Shown: positions 25,468 through 34,212, numbered from the stretch's first letter. The stretch: DNA of 48,032 nt from Candidatus Aceula meridiana (GCA_030765185.1 JAVCDE010000033.1:138957-186988), one strand, 5' to 3'. Notes: generated by a model not told the origin, from the sequence alone. A program made the numbers and translations.

Positions 25468-26274
25468 ATGCTAATAATTATGATTGAAGCAGTCATTACA
25501 GGTATCATTCAAGGCATTACCGAATGGCTTCCGGTTAGCTCCGAAGGTGTTCTCGCGCTTGTTAAGACGAACTTTTTCGGGTCAGAGGACGTCTCAGGCC
25601 TCTTTCGGCAGATTCTCTTTCTTCACTTAGGAACTTTTTTTGCAGCTCTTGTTTATCTACGTTCTGACGTCAAGGCCATCTTAAAAACCCTTTTCCGTTA
25701 TAAATCTTCAAGCGAAAAAAATCAAAAAATATTAATTTTTCTTTTAGTGTCAACCTTGATAAGCGGCGTCTTAGGAATTATTCTTTTAAAATTCTTTATT
25801 TTTACCTACTCGAACATGGAATCCCCGGCAGAAATTCTTACCCTCCTTGTCGGTATTCTTCTTGTCATTACGGCTTTTTTGCAATTAAGATCAAAGGAAA
25901 AAGGATTGCGCGATGCCAAAGACCTTAATTTAAAGGATGCCATCGTCTTAGGAATCGCCCAGGGGTTCTCGGCGCTGCCAGGCCTTTCACGCTCAGGCTT
26001 AACAGTTTCTTTTCTCTTACTTAAAAAATTTGATAAAGCTGTTGCCCTACGCTTAAGTTTTTTGATGAGCCTGCCTATTGTCTTAGCAGGAAACATTCTC
26101 CTTAATTTCCGAAATTTGGATACCTTGGGGCTTGAAGATTTGGTAGCTTTTATGTTTGCGTTTCTTGCGGGGATTCTGACAATCCACGGACTTTTTAAGC
26201 TTGCGGAAAAAATTAATTTTGGGTATTTTGTGCTCTTTTTTGCTGCCGTTGTTATTTTCTCCCGCTTTCTGTAA
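25468..26274 (+). CDS. uppP: Undecaprenyl-diphosphatase, UppP/BacA family
   Basis: UppP removes a phosphate from undecaprenyl diphosphate at the membrane so the lipid carrier can be reused for wall and polysaccharide synthesis. The protein has about 268 residues and 7-8 membrane helices. Both signature regions are visible: GIIQGITEWLPVSSEGVLAL near the start and AQGFSALPGLSRSGLTVSF in the second half, containing the catalytic Glu and the PGxSRSG motif. The usual His after SSEG/SSTG (SSxGH) is Val here, which is seen in the archaeal-type branch. The frame is open back to 25366, but the ATG at 25468 (or 25480) gives the family N-terminus. It is the only long plus-strand gene in the first 46 kb. 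Confidence 0.92.
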   Translation: MLIIMIEAVITGIIQGITEWLPVSSEGVLALVKTNFFGSEDVSGLFRQILFLHLGTFFAALVYLRSDVKAILKTLFRYKSSSEKNQKILIFLLVSTLISGVLGIILLKFFIFTYSNMESPAEILTLLVGILLVITAFLQLRSKEKGLRDAKDLNLKDAIVLGIAQGFSALPGLSRSGLTVSFLLLKKFDKAVALRLSFLMSLPIVLAGNILLNFRNLDTLGLEDLVAFMFAFLAGILTIHGLFKLAEKINFGYFVLFFAAVVIFSRFL

Positions 26275-26275
26275 A

Positions 26276-26438
26276 TGAGCACACAGCTTACACGCTTCTT
26301 CAGCACAAACGTTCATTCCTGCTGTTGAGTAATCTTCTGCAATACAATCTTCTTAAAATACATCCATTGGATGCTTTTCTTGTGCAAAAGCAAGTGTCAG
26401 TGTCAACATTAAGACTATGAGTAGGATTAATTTTTCAT
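26276..26438 (-). pseudogene. Decayed DUF1311 (LprI-type) secreted-protein gene
   Basis: The ATG abuts the stop of the next gene upstream. One base is missing after it. Shifting the frame gives a clean signal peptide, KLILLIVLMLTLTLAFA, then QEKHPMDVF, a TAA stop, and EDCIAEDYSTAGMNVCAEEA in the same frame. HPxD...CxxxDxSTAGMxxCxxxA is the pattern of DUF1311 proteins (relatives of the lysozyme inhibitor LprI). The gene has at least one frameshift and one stop, and its 3' part runs into the end of uppP on the other strand. No later WDxELN motif was found, so the end is also lost. Confidence 0.7.
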
Positions 26439-26894
26439 TTATTCTTCAAGAATTCTTAAACTGCCATTCTTAAATGTAGCGACTCTGTCCCTGCGTGGTC
26501 CTGGGCCAAAGAGGAAATCAACAATAAAATCTTCTGTGCTAGCCTCAGGGATTTGCCACGAAACCGCTCTAGCAATTGTGTCAGAAACTTCATTTAATGC
26601 AGTTCTTTTCTCAAGATTTGAGGAATTTAAACACACTGAGTCAGGAAAAATACGCAAAGAAAAAACAATCTTTTTCCTTTCCATATCATAATAAGCAGGT
26701 GTTAGGCTCAAAAACATAAAATTATCCTTCGGACCATATGGCATATCCCAAAGATTGCTAAGGCTAATGTTTATATTTACCAAAATAAAATCCATCTCAA
26801 TTACTTCTTTTGGTTTTAAATATTCGCTTGGAATCTCCGCATAACAAAGAGAGGTAACTCCCAACAAAAGAATTGCTACTAGTAACTTTTTCAT
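26439..26894 (-). CDS. Small exported protein of unknown function
   Basis: This 151-residue protein has a signal peptide (MKKLLVAILLLGVTSLCYAEI, cleavage probably after CYA). The mature part has one cysteine (SVCLNSS), several aromatic residues and no motif I recognise. A good site (AAGGAGGCGGA) precedes the ATG, which overlaps the stop of the broken upstream ORF by ATGA. It is the last intact gene of a chain of tiny genes downstream of the giant protein. Confidence 0.78.
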   Translation of the reverse strand: MKKLLVAILLLGVTSLCYAEIPSEYLKPKEVIEMDFILVNINISLSNLWDMPYGPKDNFMFLSLTPAYYDMERKKIVFSLRIFPDSVCLNSSNLEKRTALNEVSDTIARAVSWQIPEASTEDFIVDFLFGPGPRRDRVATFKNGSLRILEE

Positions 26895-27061
26895 TCCGCC
26901 TCCTTGATGTTATCCACAAGTTTCTCAAGACTATCCAAGTCCTTGATGCTAATTTCGATTATAGATTGAGGAACCTTCTTTTCTTTCTTTAGTGTCTCGA
27001 TGGTTGTCCGTGAAGTTTAGAGTTTATTTCTTATTTCAATTTTGAGTTCGTAAGAGTTCAT
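26891..27061 (-). pseudogene. 57-codon ORF interrupted by one in-frame stop
   Basis: Reading from the ATG at 27061 gives MNSYELKIEIRNKL, then TAA at 27019-27017. The same frame then stays open for 42 more residues (TSRTTIETLKKEKKVPQSII onward, ending DNIKEAE) to a TGA that overlaps the next gene's ATG. Both ends have ATGA overlaps with intact neighbours, which argues that the whole 57-codon frame was once one gene. It looks like a single-base nonsense change (for example CAA or AAA to TAA), a sequencing error or readthrough. The product would be a small charged helical protein of no known family. Confidence 0.6.
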
Positions 27062-27165
27062 TTCTCGTTAAACTTCTTGATTATTTTTCTAGTTATCCCA
27101 GACACATCCGCTATTCTAAATAAGGCGACTAGAAGGACAATCACGGCAAGAATCTTTATCCACAT
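27058..27165 (-). CDS. 35-residue single-helix membrane peptide
   Basis: The ORF encodes MWIKILAVIVLLVALFRIAD followed by a basic tail (TRKIIKKFNEK). It has one membrane helix with a positive C-terminus and an excellent ribosome-binding site (AAGGAGGGG six bases before the ATG). Its stop overlaps the next ATG by ATGA. No family is recognised. Small hydrophobic peptides of this kind can be membrane-complex subunits or toxins; there is no direct evidence for either here. Confidence 0.6.
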   Translation of the reverse strand: MWIKILAVIVLLVALFRIADVSGITRKIIKKFNEK

Positions 27166-27222
27166 AACCCCTCCTTAAATAATTTCTTCATCTCCACAGC
27201 CCCCTCTTATTCTTCACATTAT

Positions 27223-27393
27223 TTAATCTTTCTTCGTATATTCTATAAAAATAAGACTGGCTAAGCAACCAAGAGCCAGCAGGGCATTTCCTATAGGAAT
27301 CTTGAAATCATTTATTAAAACTGGCGAAGATGAAAGAGCGAGCATTACCCATATGGCAATTTTTAGAACTTTAATGTATATTATTCTTTTCAT
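27223..27393 (-). CDS. 56-residue membrane protein
   Basis: The ORF encodes MKRIIYIKVLKIAIWVMLAL, SSSPVLINDFKIPIGNALLA and LGCLASLIFIEYTKKD: two membrane helices joined by a short polar loop. The ATG overlaps the stop of the truncated nuclease gene by ATGA, so translation is probably coupled. No family is recognised. A 57-base gap with purine-rich sequence separates it from the 35-residue gene. Confidence 0.6.
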   Translation of the reverse strand: MKRIIYIKVLKIAIWVMLALSSSPVLINDFKIPIGNALLALGCLASLIFIEYTKKD

Positions 27394-27677
27394 TTCCATA
27401 GTCCTCTCTTATTTTCTCGTGCTTCTTGATAAAGTTTTTGGAATAAATCAGCGTGCTTAACATTAGGAGGAATTGTCATAGGCGAGGCGTAGCCTGCTTT
27501 GATGATAGTAACGTTTACAAAGAGCCCTTCATAAGATTTAGAGCTCGTCAAAGGCAAATCAAGCCATACATAAGCTAGCGTTCTTCCGTATTTATCCTTT
27601 TTCTCAACATCATATTCTAGGCGAACCTTTTTACCCTCAACCAGCTCCTTAACAAACTGAGTAGCTTCCTGACCCAT
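27390..27677 (-). CDS. N-terminally truncated thermonuclease-like (SNase) protein
   Basis: The 95 residues match the second half of staphylococcal-type nucleases: GQEATQFVKELVEGKKVRLE, DKYGRTLAYVWLDL, FVNVTIIKAGYA and EARENKRGLWK. The arginine of DKYGR (Arg87 of the staphylococcal enzyme) is present. The first half, which carries the calcium-binding Asp residues, Arg35 and Glu43, is missing. The start lies only 23 bases after the stop of the giant gene, so there is no room for it. It is either a remnant or a repurposed non-catalytic OB-fold piece. The frame continues a few codons upstream (TSSNVHINK) without a start. Confidence 0.75.
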   Translation of the reverse strand: MGQEATQFVKELVEGKKVRLEYDVEKKDKYGRTLAYVWLDLPLTSSKSYEGLFVNVTIIKAGYASPMTIPPNVKHADLFQKLYQEARENKRGLWK

Positions 27678-27699
27678 CTTGTTAATATGGACATTGCTG

Positions 27700-30600
27700 C
27701 TAGTTTAACTTCGACAAAGAATATTCACTTTCTTTTTCCATTGGCTCAAGGCCTAACATCGGCAAAACGCTATTAATAGGCGTCAAATTGATAATAACCG
27801 GAACAAAACCGTCAACGCCGTTGTTCAAGATATCCTGCATCATGACAGAATCAAATTGAATGTCAACGCCAGAACCCCTACGATTGACATTAATATTATT
27901 CATGTCAATACCCCCAGGACTAGAAATTCTCGTTGAACCAGTATCATTATGATACGACGCATAATACGTGGCACCTACGGCTTGTCCTATTTCAAGATAA
28001 GTTTGATCATCAACACCGCTATTTTCAGGTGCTGCCGGGAAATGTATTTTTATTGGCAATTTTCGTGCGTTGAGTAATTTTTGAGTTTCTGCTCTGATGA
28101 ATTCGCCTGATTCGCCAACTGTTATTCTTCCGGTAATGACGACATTCTTTATGCCCACGATGCCTGATACAGTCTGCACAAAATCAGCTAAATATTGTGG
28201 GATTTCTTCAAATACTATATGCGCTTTAATTTGTTCTTGCGGAGTGCCTACTCTCTTTTCAAACAATGCCTGCATATGTTTTAATTTTTCTTTTTCTGTG
28301 TCAAAGGCAGAGAGATCAAGTCCTTCTTTTTTCGCTAATCTGAATATCGAACGTTGTGAAATGTATTGTTGAGCTGCTCCAGGCACTTTGCTGAAAGAAT
28401 GTCCTTCGGCTCCCTTAGATATATCAATAACAATATTTCCACCTTCAGTCAAAAGCTGTGTTGAACCAATACCCATGGCTAATCCTGTGCCACCAGCTAA
28501 GCTTAACGTGTTTTCTAATTCCATATCAACCGCATTTTGTATGGCCGCGGCATCTCCGTCATTAAGAATAAATACCGGTAAATCAAATGCCTTTCTTAAT
28601 TCGTCATCAAGGCCTTTTAATACTTGCGCATCGTCACTTTTCAATCCTTCAACAACAGGGCCTAATCCTGTTAGCCTATTATTTGCAACAGCTAAATTAA
28701 CGCTAACACCCAAAGACTTTAAATCTTTTGCATCTACACCTAACTCAGACGCCTTTGCAATAACATCACTTATTATTCCTGTTATCATTGGTATATGCCC
28801 GTCCTCGGCCCAAGGATCTTTAATCTCCTTTGGCGACCACGTAACTATTTTATACGCGACAATTTTACCGTCTTTTACTACTACAGCTTTCAGGTCGCTT
28901 CCTCCGATATCAAGGCCAACCCTTGTTCCGCTTTTATCAACGTCTTCCTTCCTTACAATATTCAAATCCGATGATTTAATATTATCTAAAGAACCTTCTT
29001 CAACTCTATCAATGCTGAATTCATCTGATTCATAAACAATGTTTGAAAAACTGCCAAGAGAAGCATAGCCTTTACCTTTAGCTAATCCGCTCTTGCTTGG
29101 ATCAAAAAATATTTCATTAAAAGCGTTAAACAGAGATTCTTCAGCAGCGACCTCAACTTTGATTGCTCCGAATACGGTGAGTCTATTGTAAACTTCAAGA
29201 GCTAAGCGTTGAGCTGATCTCTCTACAGAAACGAGATCATTCTTGTCAAAACCTGGAATTGAGATATTTGCAACTTGAACAAAATTATCTGTTGGTCTTT
29301 TGAAACTTACCTTAACGTTTACAGAATTTGGAATTTCTTGTTTAACGAGTGACCTATATTCAGATAATATTTCGGTGTATTTCTTGTATAATTCGCTTTT
29401 GTTGTATACTACTTTACCTTTTGAATTAGTGGTAAACGCTTCTGGATTCTTAACGAAACGAACTCTAACTCCTTTCTCATTTTTAAGATAGGCAAGATAG
29501 TCACGATCTTCCTGTGTAATTCTTACTCTGCCCATAGGGTAATATTTACTAATTTTAAGTGTTCTGTTTTTTATACCCGCTTGAATTTTAGGTGAATTGT
29601 ATTTTGCTATCATGTCTTCTTTTGACGTTTTAAATAAATCTAATGTTGATTGATTTAGATCAGAATCTGGAGCAGGAAGTATAATGTCAGTAACAATATC
29701 TGAAAAACCATGTTTGCTGGCACCAAATTTCTTAATACTTCTATCTAATACTTCTATCTGTTCTTTTAAGCTTAAATCTTTTGTTTCAAAATCTTCAGTG
29801 AGTTTTGGGTAAAATATGGCCTTAACGCCTCTTTTATGAATGGCATCATATATTTCATCTACAACACCGCTAACTAATAGATTTGGTAGTAAACTTGTAA
29901 TCATTCCTGTCTCACCATAGGAGAATGCGTTCAAGACTCGCCTAATCATTGCCCTAACATCTTCATTAATGACTGGTTTGCTTGCATCATCTGAAAACGC
30001 TTCAAAAGACCTAACTTTTCTTGATCCAGATTTATCTAGCTTGTCGCCTCGTCCTGTTTTCTTATCTTGGACATAAACATATTTCCCGTCAGGTCCACGC
30101 TTAGCTCTTTTGAATATCATACTGCGCATTCTTGATGATAAAATTTCATCAGTAATAAATGTTTGCTCTTCAACCATACGGCTTTTTATGGCCACTTCAA
30201 CGCCGCCAATGACACTTTTATGCTCTCTAACATCTAGAGGAAGGATAATTTTCTTTGCAGCTCCTAATTTTAAAACTGTCATCCCTTCTTCTATTTCAGT
30301 AAATCGTGCTATTTCTTCATTGATAGAAACTACTAGGCCGCCTTCACCGGAGTTAAGAAACTTAACATCATTTCCTGCTATGTTTATTTTGTGAGAGGCT
30401 CCAACTTTTATTCTTATTGTCGGATTAATTGGATTTTCTTCTTTTTGTGAATCTAACCTTGTGGCCAAAACATCTCCTGAGGGTTGTACCTCCACTTTTC
30501 TGATTAAGTAATCACCATCTGATTTCTCCCCTTCTTGAGCGAATAAAACAGCTGCTTCTTCACCGTTCGCTCCCTTTACTTTCATCATGGCAGCTTCAAG

Positions 30601-33600
30601 AATTGCGACCATGGTTGCGTCATCAGTACTTACTTTTCGTGTATATCCATATGGGATGCCTAAAGCTTCGTAGAGTTTACCCATTTGTTTTAAATCATCT
30701 ATTTCAGTGCTTCCCGGAGTGATGTACCCTGCATCAATTCTTATAGCAAGGTCAACTAGATTTTGCCACTTAGTTCCTACAAGCCTGAGGTCGTGTGTCT
30801 TTTTTAAATACTCTTCCACAATAACAGCCATGCCAATCATATTATTTACAAAAAAATACCAATCTTCTGGTTGTTTAAATTCTCCGCTTTCTATTTTCTT
30901 TTGTGTCTTCAGGATCTTCTCTTTTACAAATTCTAAAACCGATACCTTATGGTCTCCTTCAGTTCTAAATTGGTTTTTTATCAATCTATAAGTTTTTGGG
31001 TCTATGGCAATTGTTTGAGTACTATTATCATTGACAGCCTTTTCTTGTTCTTCTTTTAGTTCTACAATTTCATCAGTATCTATATCTTTAGTAAATTCTT
31101 TACCTGAGGCAATAAGTCTTTTACGCATTGCTAATATTCTGTCAGCAGTCGCTTCATCGACAATGTACATTAAATCATCTTTTCGTGCCGTATTAATATT
31201 TACAAGACCTTTCATTCTAAAACCATCTTCTAAGACATCTATTTTTGCGTTATCATCAGTCATATAAACATTCAGAGACATTTCGTCTCCGGCTAGTCCA
31301 GAAACATTATTTGCCCATCTGCCTGAATCATGTATTTGCATTCTTACTGCTGCTGAGTCACCTCCATCGTCATATGTTCCACTATTGATTGCTCCGATTG
31401 CTTTTGGGGTGTTCACTCCTTCATATTCTTCTTTAACTTGTTGATATGTCTTGTCTTTTTTTGCATCTGCAGCAACTGCTCGTGCAAAGGATGTTGTTCC
31501 TTCTCCACCACCTGCAACAATCAATATTTTTGATGGAGGTCCTCGCGGTCCTCGCCCACGCTTAGCCATAGACCAGCTATCATCATGGTTGTTGTCTCTG
31601 TTTCTTCCCATGATACCGTGCAATACTGCATATTCAGGACGGCCAGTTACAGCACTTTCAAACTTCATAGCTTTTTTTATAATTTTCTCATTTTTTAATA
31701 ATTTTTTGGTAAAATTCTCGGCTTCTTTTGCAATTCTTTCTGTTATGCCTGTTGCAACATGGGTTTTAACTATTGGAAATTCCCACTCTTCTTTATCTTT
31801 AGCCAACAATTGTGTTATAAGGTCGCTTAATCCTCCCTGTACTTGTGCCTTTCTTATTTCGTTATGTTCCATCCTGGTTAATTCTAGTCTTTCATGTTCA
31901 ATAACTTCTCTGATCTGATCAAGATCTCCTTCTTTCCAAACATCTTCACGAACAAAGGGGAGACCGTTAGCGGCAACTCCTAGTATGCGATGATGAATTG
32001 CTTCAGAATCTCTAATGATTACCCTTAAATCTGTTAAATCTAGAAGACCATCGCTAAAGTCTTTTTCTGTTTGGTTAAGGTCTCTTGTTTGAAGAACAAT
32101 ATCTCGTTTATCATTTTTACCATTAATAAGAAATTCCGGCTCAACAGTGCCATTTTTATGCTTAATTCGCCTTGCATTTAAAAGGGTAAGCTCCCCTGTT
32201 GTAGAGTTGAACTCTGTTGCCTCATACGTCCATCGTCCTATCATGCCGCCAACACTTTCCTGGCTATCATCATTTGGTATCAATCCGATATCTCTAATGG
32301 CTCTTTGTCTAACACTAATATCTTCGCTCATGCTCAGCTTCTCTAGCTCCGCAATCAACACCTCCTTGTAGGGAAACTTTGTCCAAAAATCATCGGACAG
32401 ATGCCTAACCTCAACCTTGAGCATCTCTTTTCTAAGAAGTTGCTTAGAAAGATACTCTTTTGCAATATTAGTCCTAGGATTACCGGACAATGTCTCTATC
32501 TCACTTTTCGCAACAAACGTTTCCCACCTATGCGTGCCTACTGCACCATCTTGGTATACATGAACTTCTTCAGTTCTCACTTCATATGGAACAAAGCTCT
32601 CTCCTAGTAGCCCTATTAACGCCATTATTTCTTTGTCTGACTTTGAATGTTGATTTAATATGCTCGCTAACATATCAATAGATACCGATTCTACAGAAGC
32701 TATGCCCTCTGGACTTCGATAAGAAAATAGAAGCTCCGATCTTAAGTTAGATAAAATGTCATTGAAAGTCATTTTCCTAACGGCACTGCTAGAATTTTTT
32801 TTAGAAGAGATACCCGCTTTTGTGCTTCTCCTCTGCGGCTCTATCCTCACCGACAATTTGCCCTTATCCCCCGTAGACGAAAAAGTTACCTCATTGGGGT
32901 CTTCTGTTCTTTTGATAGGAATCCCGCCAAATTCCTGGCCTCCGGAAAAATACTTTCGTGGGACCATCCGGCCGATAGATTGGTCCTGCTCAACTTTGAT
33001 AAGATCAAAAACACCTTTTTTAAAAGATTCGACATAGCGAGCATAGATCTGATCTTTAAGTGTAGGGTCATTGAGGTCAAGGCCTTTAATCTTCCGCTGA
33101 TCAATATAAACCTTAGATAAAAGACTTTCTTTAATGGTTTCCTTATACCATTGCGCCAGAATCAAAGAATGATAAACCTGCCTCATCAGGGCAAAATGCG
33201 CTCCCTCATTGACCTCTCGCTCTATCTCGGGAAGGATAATTTCACGGACAATGGCAGAAGCGAACTCTTGGCTCTTGGATTCTGGCTCGCTGATTTTGCT
33301 ATCAGCTATGAGCGAAGAGCTACGAGCTTTTTGCAAAGCAACGTAATCCTCTTCCATCAAGACTTTCAAACGGCTTTTGACAATATAGACCGCGTTGCCG
33401 TGCTCGAAAACCGTAGCCTCTTGAGGAACGATCCATACTTTATTAAACGTATTGACTGGGATGCTCGTTGTTCCGAATTGCTCGTAAGCCTTTTTATAAA
33501 TTTTATCCCAAAATGCCTTGCCGAACTCATTCTCCGGATAAATTAAAGATGCAGTGAGTTGTTTTAAAATATAGTCCTGAGCCAGCATATCCTGTCCGAG

Positions 33601-34026
33601 CTCAGTTTTCCCCAAAGCATCAGGAACGATCCTGTCTTTTTCATAAGGAGATAGGTTGACCCATAGATCTCTCTGAGGAACAGTCATGGCTGCTAAAAAA
33701 TACTTCACCAGTCGATTAGACTCTTCTTTAATTTGATCTGGCGTAAATTTTGTATTTCCGCTATCAACAATAAAATCAAAATGAAGAGGGTTCTGAAGGT
33801 CTAAGGCCATACCTTTAAACAAGACCGGCACAAAGGCAGGGCTGGGGGCCAGCATGGTGCCCGGAACAGGAAGATTCAGCGCGCTTTGAGCGTAGGAAGG
33901 CAAGGCAGAAGACAAAAGAAAAGCAAATATAATAAGAATTGATATGGCGCGACGAAAATGCACCCAATACCTCTTGGGAGCATGAATAAAAAAATATCCT
34001 TTTTTAGGCATATTAACTAAAAACAT
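27700..34026 (-). CDS. Giant exported fusion protein: Omnitrophota-type N-terminal module, CofD/YvcK-like domain and ROK-like kinase domain
   Basis: The protein has 2108 residues. Residues ~22-47 form a signal peptide or anchor (ISILIIFAFLLSSALPSYAQ). Residues ~48-400 hold a module (LNLPVPGTMLAPSPAFVPVL; VNTFNKVWIVPQEATVFEHG) that I recall from Omnitrophota giant proteins. Residues ~420-820 are unassigned. Residues ~827-1455 resemble CofD/YvcK proteins: ILIVAGGGEGTTSFARAV, GTYDDGGDSAAVRMQI and FSYGETGMITSLLPNLLVSG. Residues ~1700-2010 are ROK/ASKHA-like: VGLDIGGSDLKAVVVKDG, LNDGDAAAIQNA (catalytic Asp) and LAGGTGLAMGIG. The ROK zinc motif CxCGxxGCxE is absent. The tail (PVIINLTPINSVLPMLGLEP) also looks like a phylum-specific ending. 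Exporting ATP/phosphate-using folds is odd; the signal could instead be a membrane anchor. Confidence 0.8.
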   Translation of the reverse strand: MFLVNMPKKGYFFIHAPKRYWVHFRRAISILIIFAFLLSSALPSYAQSALNLPVPGTMLAPSPAFVPVLFKGMALDLQNPLHFDFIVDSGNTKFTPDQIKEESNRLVKYFLAAMTVPQRDLWVNLSPYEKDRIVPDALGKTELGQDMLAQDYILKQLTASLIYPENEFGKAFWDKIYKKAYEQFGTTSIPVNTFNKVWIVPQEATVFEHGNAVYIVKSRLKVLMEEDYVALQKARSSSLIADSKISEPESKSQEFASAIVREIILPEIEREVNEGAHFALMRQVYHSLILAQWYKETIKESLLSKVYIDQRKIKGLDLNDPTLKDQIYARYVESFKKGVFDLIKVEQDQSIGRMVPRKYFSGGQEFGGIPIKRTEDPNEVTFSSTGDKGKLSVRIEPQRRSTKAGISSKKNSSSAVRKMTFNDILSNLRSELLFSYRSPEGIASVESVSIDMLASILNQHSKSDKEIMALIGLLGESFVPYEVRTEEVHVYQDGAVGTHRWETFVAKSEIETLSGNPRTNIAKEYLSKQLLRKEMLKVEVRHLSDDFWTKFPYKEVLIAELEKLSMSEDISVRQRAIRDIGLIPNDDSQESVGGMIGRWTYEATEFNSTTGELTLLNARRIKHKNGTVEPEFLINGKNDKRDIVLQTRDLNQTEKDFSDGLLDLTDLRVIIRDSEAIHHRILGVAANGLPFVREDVWKEGDLDQIREVIEHERLELTRMEHNEIRKAQVQGGLSDLITQLLAKDKEEWEFPIVKTHVATGITERIAKEAENFTKKLLKNEKIIKKAMKFESAVTGRPEYAVLHGIMGRNRDNNHDDSWSMAKRGRGPRGPPSKILIVAGGGEGTTSFARAVAADAKKDKTYQQVKEEYEGVNTPKAIGAINSGTYDDGGDSAAVRMQIHDSGRWANNVSGLAGDEMSLNVYMTDDNAKIDVLEDGFRMKGLVNINTARKDDLMYIVDEATADRILAMRKRLIASGKEFTKDIDTDEIVELKEEQEKAVNDNSTQTIAIDPKTYRLIKNQFRTEGDHKVSVLEFVKEKILKTQKKIESGEFKQPEDWYFFVNNMIGMAVIVEEYLKKTHDLRLVGTKWQNLVDLAIRIDAGYITPGSTEIDDLKQMGKLYEALGIPYGYTRKVSTDDATMVAILEAAMMKVKGANGEEAAVLFAQEGEKSDGDYLIRKVEVQPSGDVLATRLDSQKEENPINPTIRIKVGASHKINIAGNDVKFLNSGEGGLVVSINEEIARFTEIEEGMTVLKLGAAKKIILPLDVREHKSVIGGVEVAIKSRMVEEQTFITDEILSSRMRSMIFKRAKRGPDGKYVYVQDKKTGRGDKLDKSGSRKVRSFEAFSDDASKPVINEDVRAMIRRVLNAFSYGETGMITSLLPNLLVSGVVDEIYDAIHKRGVKAIFYPKLTEDFETKDLSLKEQIEVLDRSIKKFGASKHGFSDIVTDIILPAPDSDLNQSTLDLFKTSKEDMIAKYNSPKIQAGIKNRTLKISKYYPMGRVRITQEDRDYLAYLKNEKGVRVRFVKNPEAFTTNSKGKVVYNKSELYKKYTEILSEYRSLVKQEIPNSVNVKVSFKRPTDNFVQVANISIPGFDKNDLVSVERSAQRLALEVYNRLTVFGAIKVEVAAEESLFNAFNEIFFDPSKSGLAKGKGYASLGSFSNIVYESDEFSIDRVEEGSLDNIKSSDLNIVRKEDVDKSGTRVGLDIGGSDLKAVVVKDGKIVAYKIVTWSPKEIKDPWAEDGHIPMITGIISDVIAKASELGVDAKDLKSLGVSVNLAVANNRLTGLGPVVEGLKSDDAQVLKGLDDELRKAFDLPVFILNDGDAAAIQNAVDMELENTLSLAGGTGLAMGIGSTQLLTEGGNIVIDISKGAEGHSFSKVPGAAQQYISQRSIFRLAKKEGLDLSAFDTEKEKLKHMQALFEKRVGTPQEQIKAHIVFEEIPQYLADFVQTVSGIVGIKNVVITGRITVGESGEFIRAETQKLLNARKLPIKIHFPAAPENSGVDDQTYLEIGQAVGATYYASYHNDTGSTRISSPGGIDMNNINVNRRGSGVDIQFDSVMMQDILNNGVDGFVPVIINLTPINSVLPMLGLEPMEKESEYSLSKLN

Positions 34027-34080
34027 CGAAAAACCTCTTCTCTCCGTGGCTTATTAAAAGAATTTACTTCAGATGGTATA

Positions 34081-34108
34081 AGTATAGCATGGCTTTTTCG
34101 AAAAACAA
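34081..34108 (-). promoter_or_regulatory. Probable promoter of the giant gene
   Basis: TTGTTT (34108-34103) and TATACT (34086-34081) are separated by 16 bases on the minus strand. They are followed by about 45 untranslated bases with GAGAGAAGAGG ahead of the ATG at 34026. No other good promoter is seen in the next 100 bases upstream. Confidence 0.6.
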
Positions 34109-34212
34109 GTCTGCCTCAACTTAAAGATTTGATTTTTTATGTATGCACGATGGGTCATTTTCTACCAGAGAATTCTTGCTAAAAATCAGCCAATTGCTAG
34201 TTAATCAAATTC

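Noticed and set aside
25806-26306. 166-codon minus-strand frame opposite uppP
   Set aside because: The plus strand has both UppP signatures; the minus frame is very basic and motif-free.
27163-27200. 11-codon ORF starting MKKLFKEGLCG
   Set aside because: It overlaps the Shine-Dalgarno and start of the 35-residue gene and has no site of its own worth noting.
28388-29035. 215-codon plus-strand frame opposite the ROK domain
   Set aside because: It lies fully antisense to a well-supported reading frame and its translation shows no motif or signal; it reflects codon composition of the real gene.
31451-31918. 155-codon plus-strand frame opposite the CofD/YvcK-like domain
   Set aside because: Antisense to clear domain motifs; no ribosome-binding site or family resemblance.
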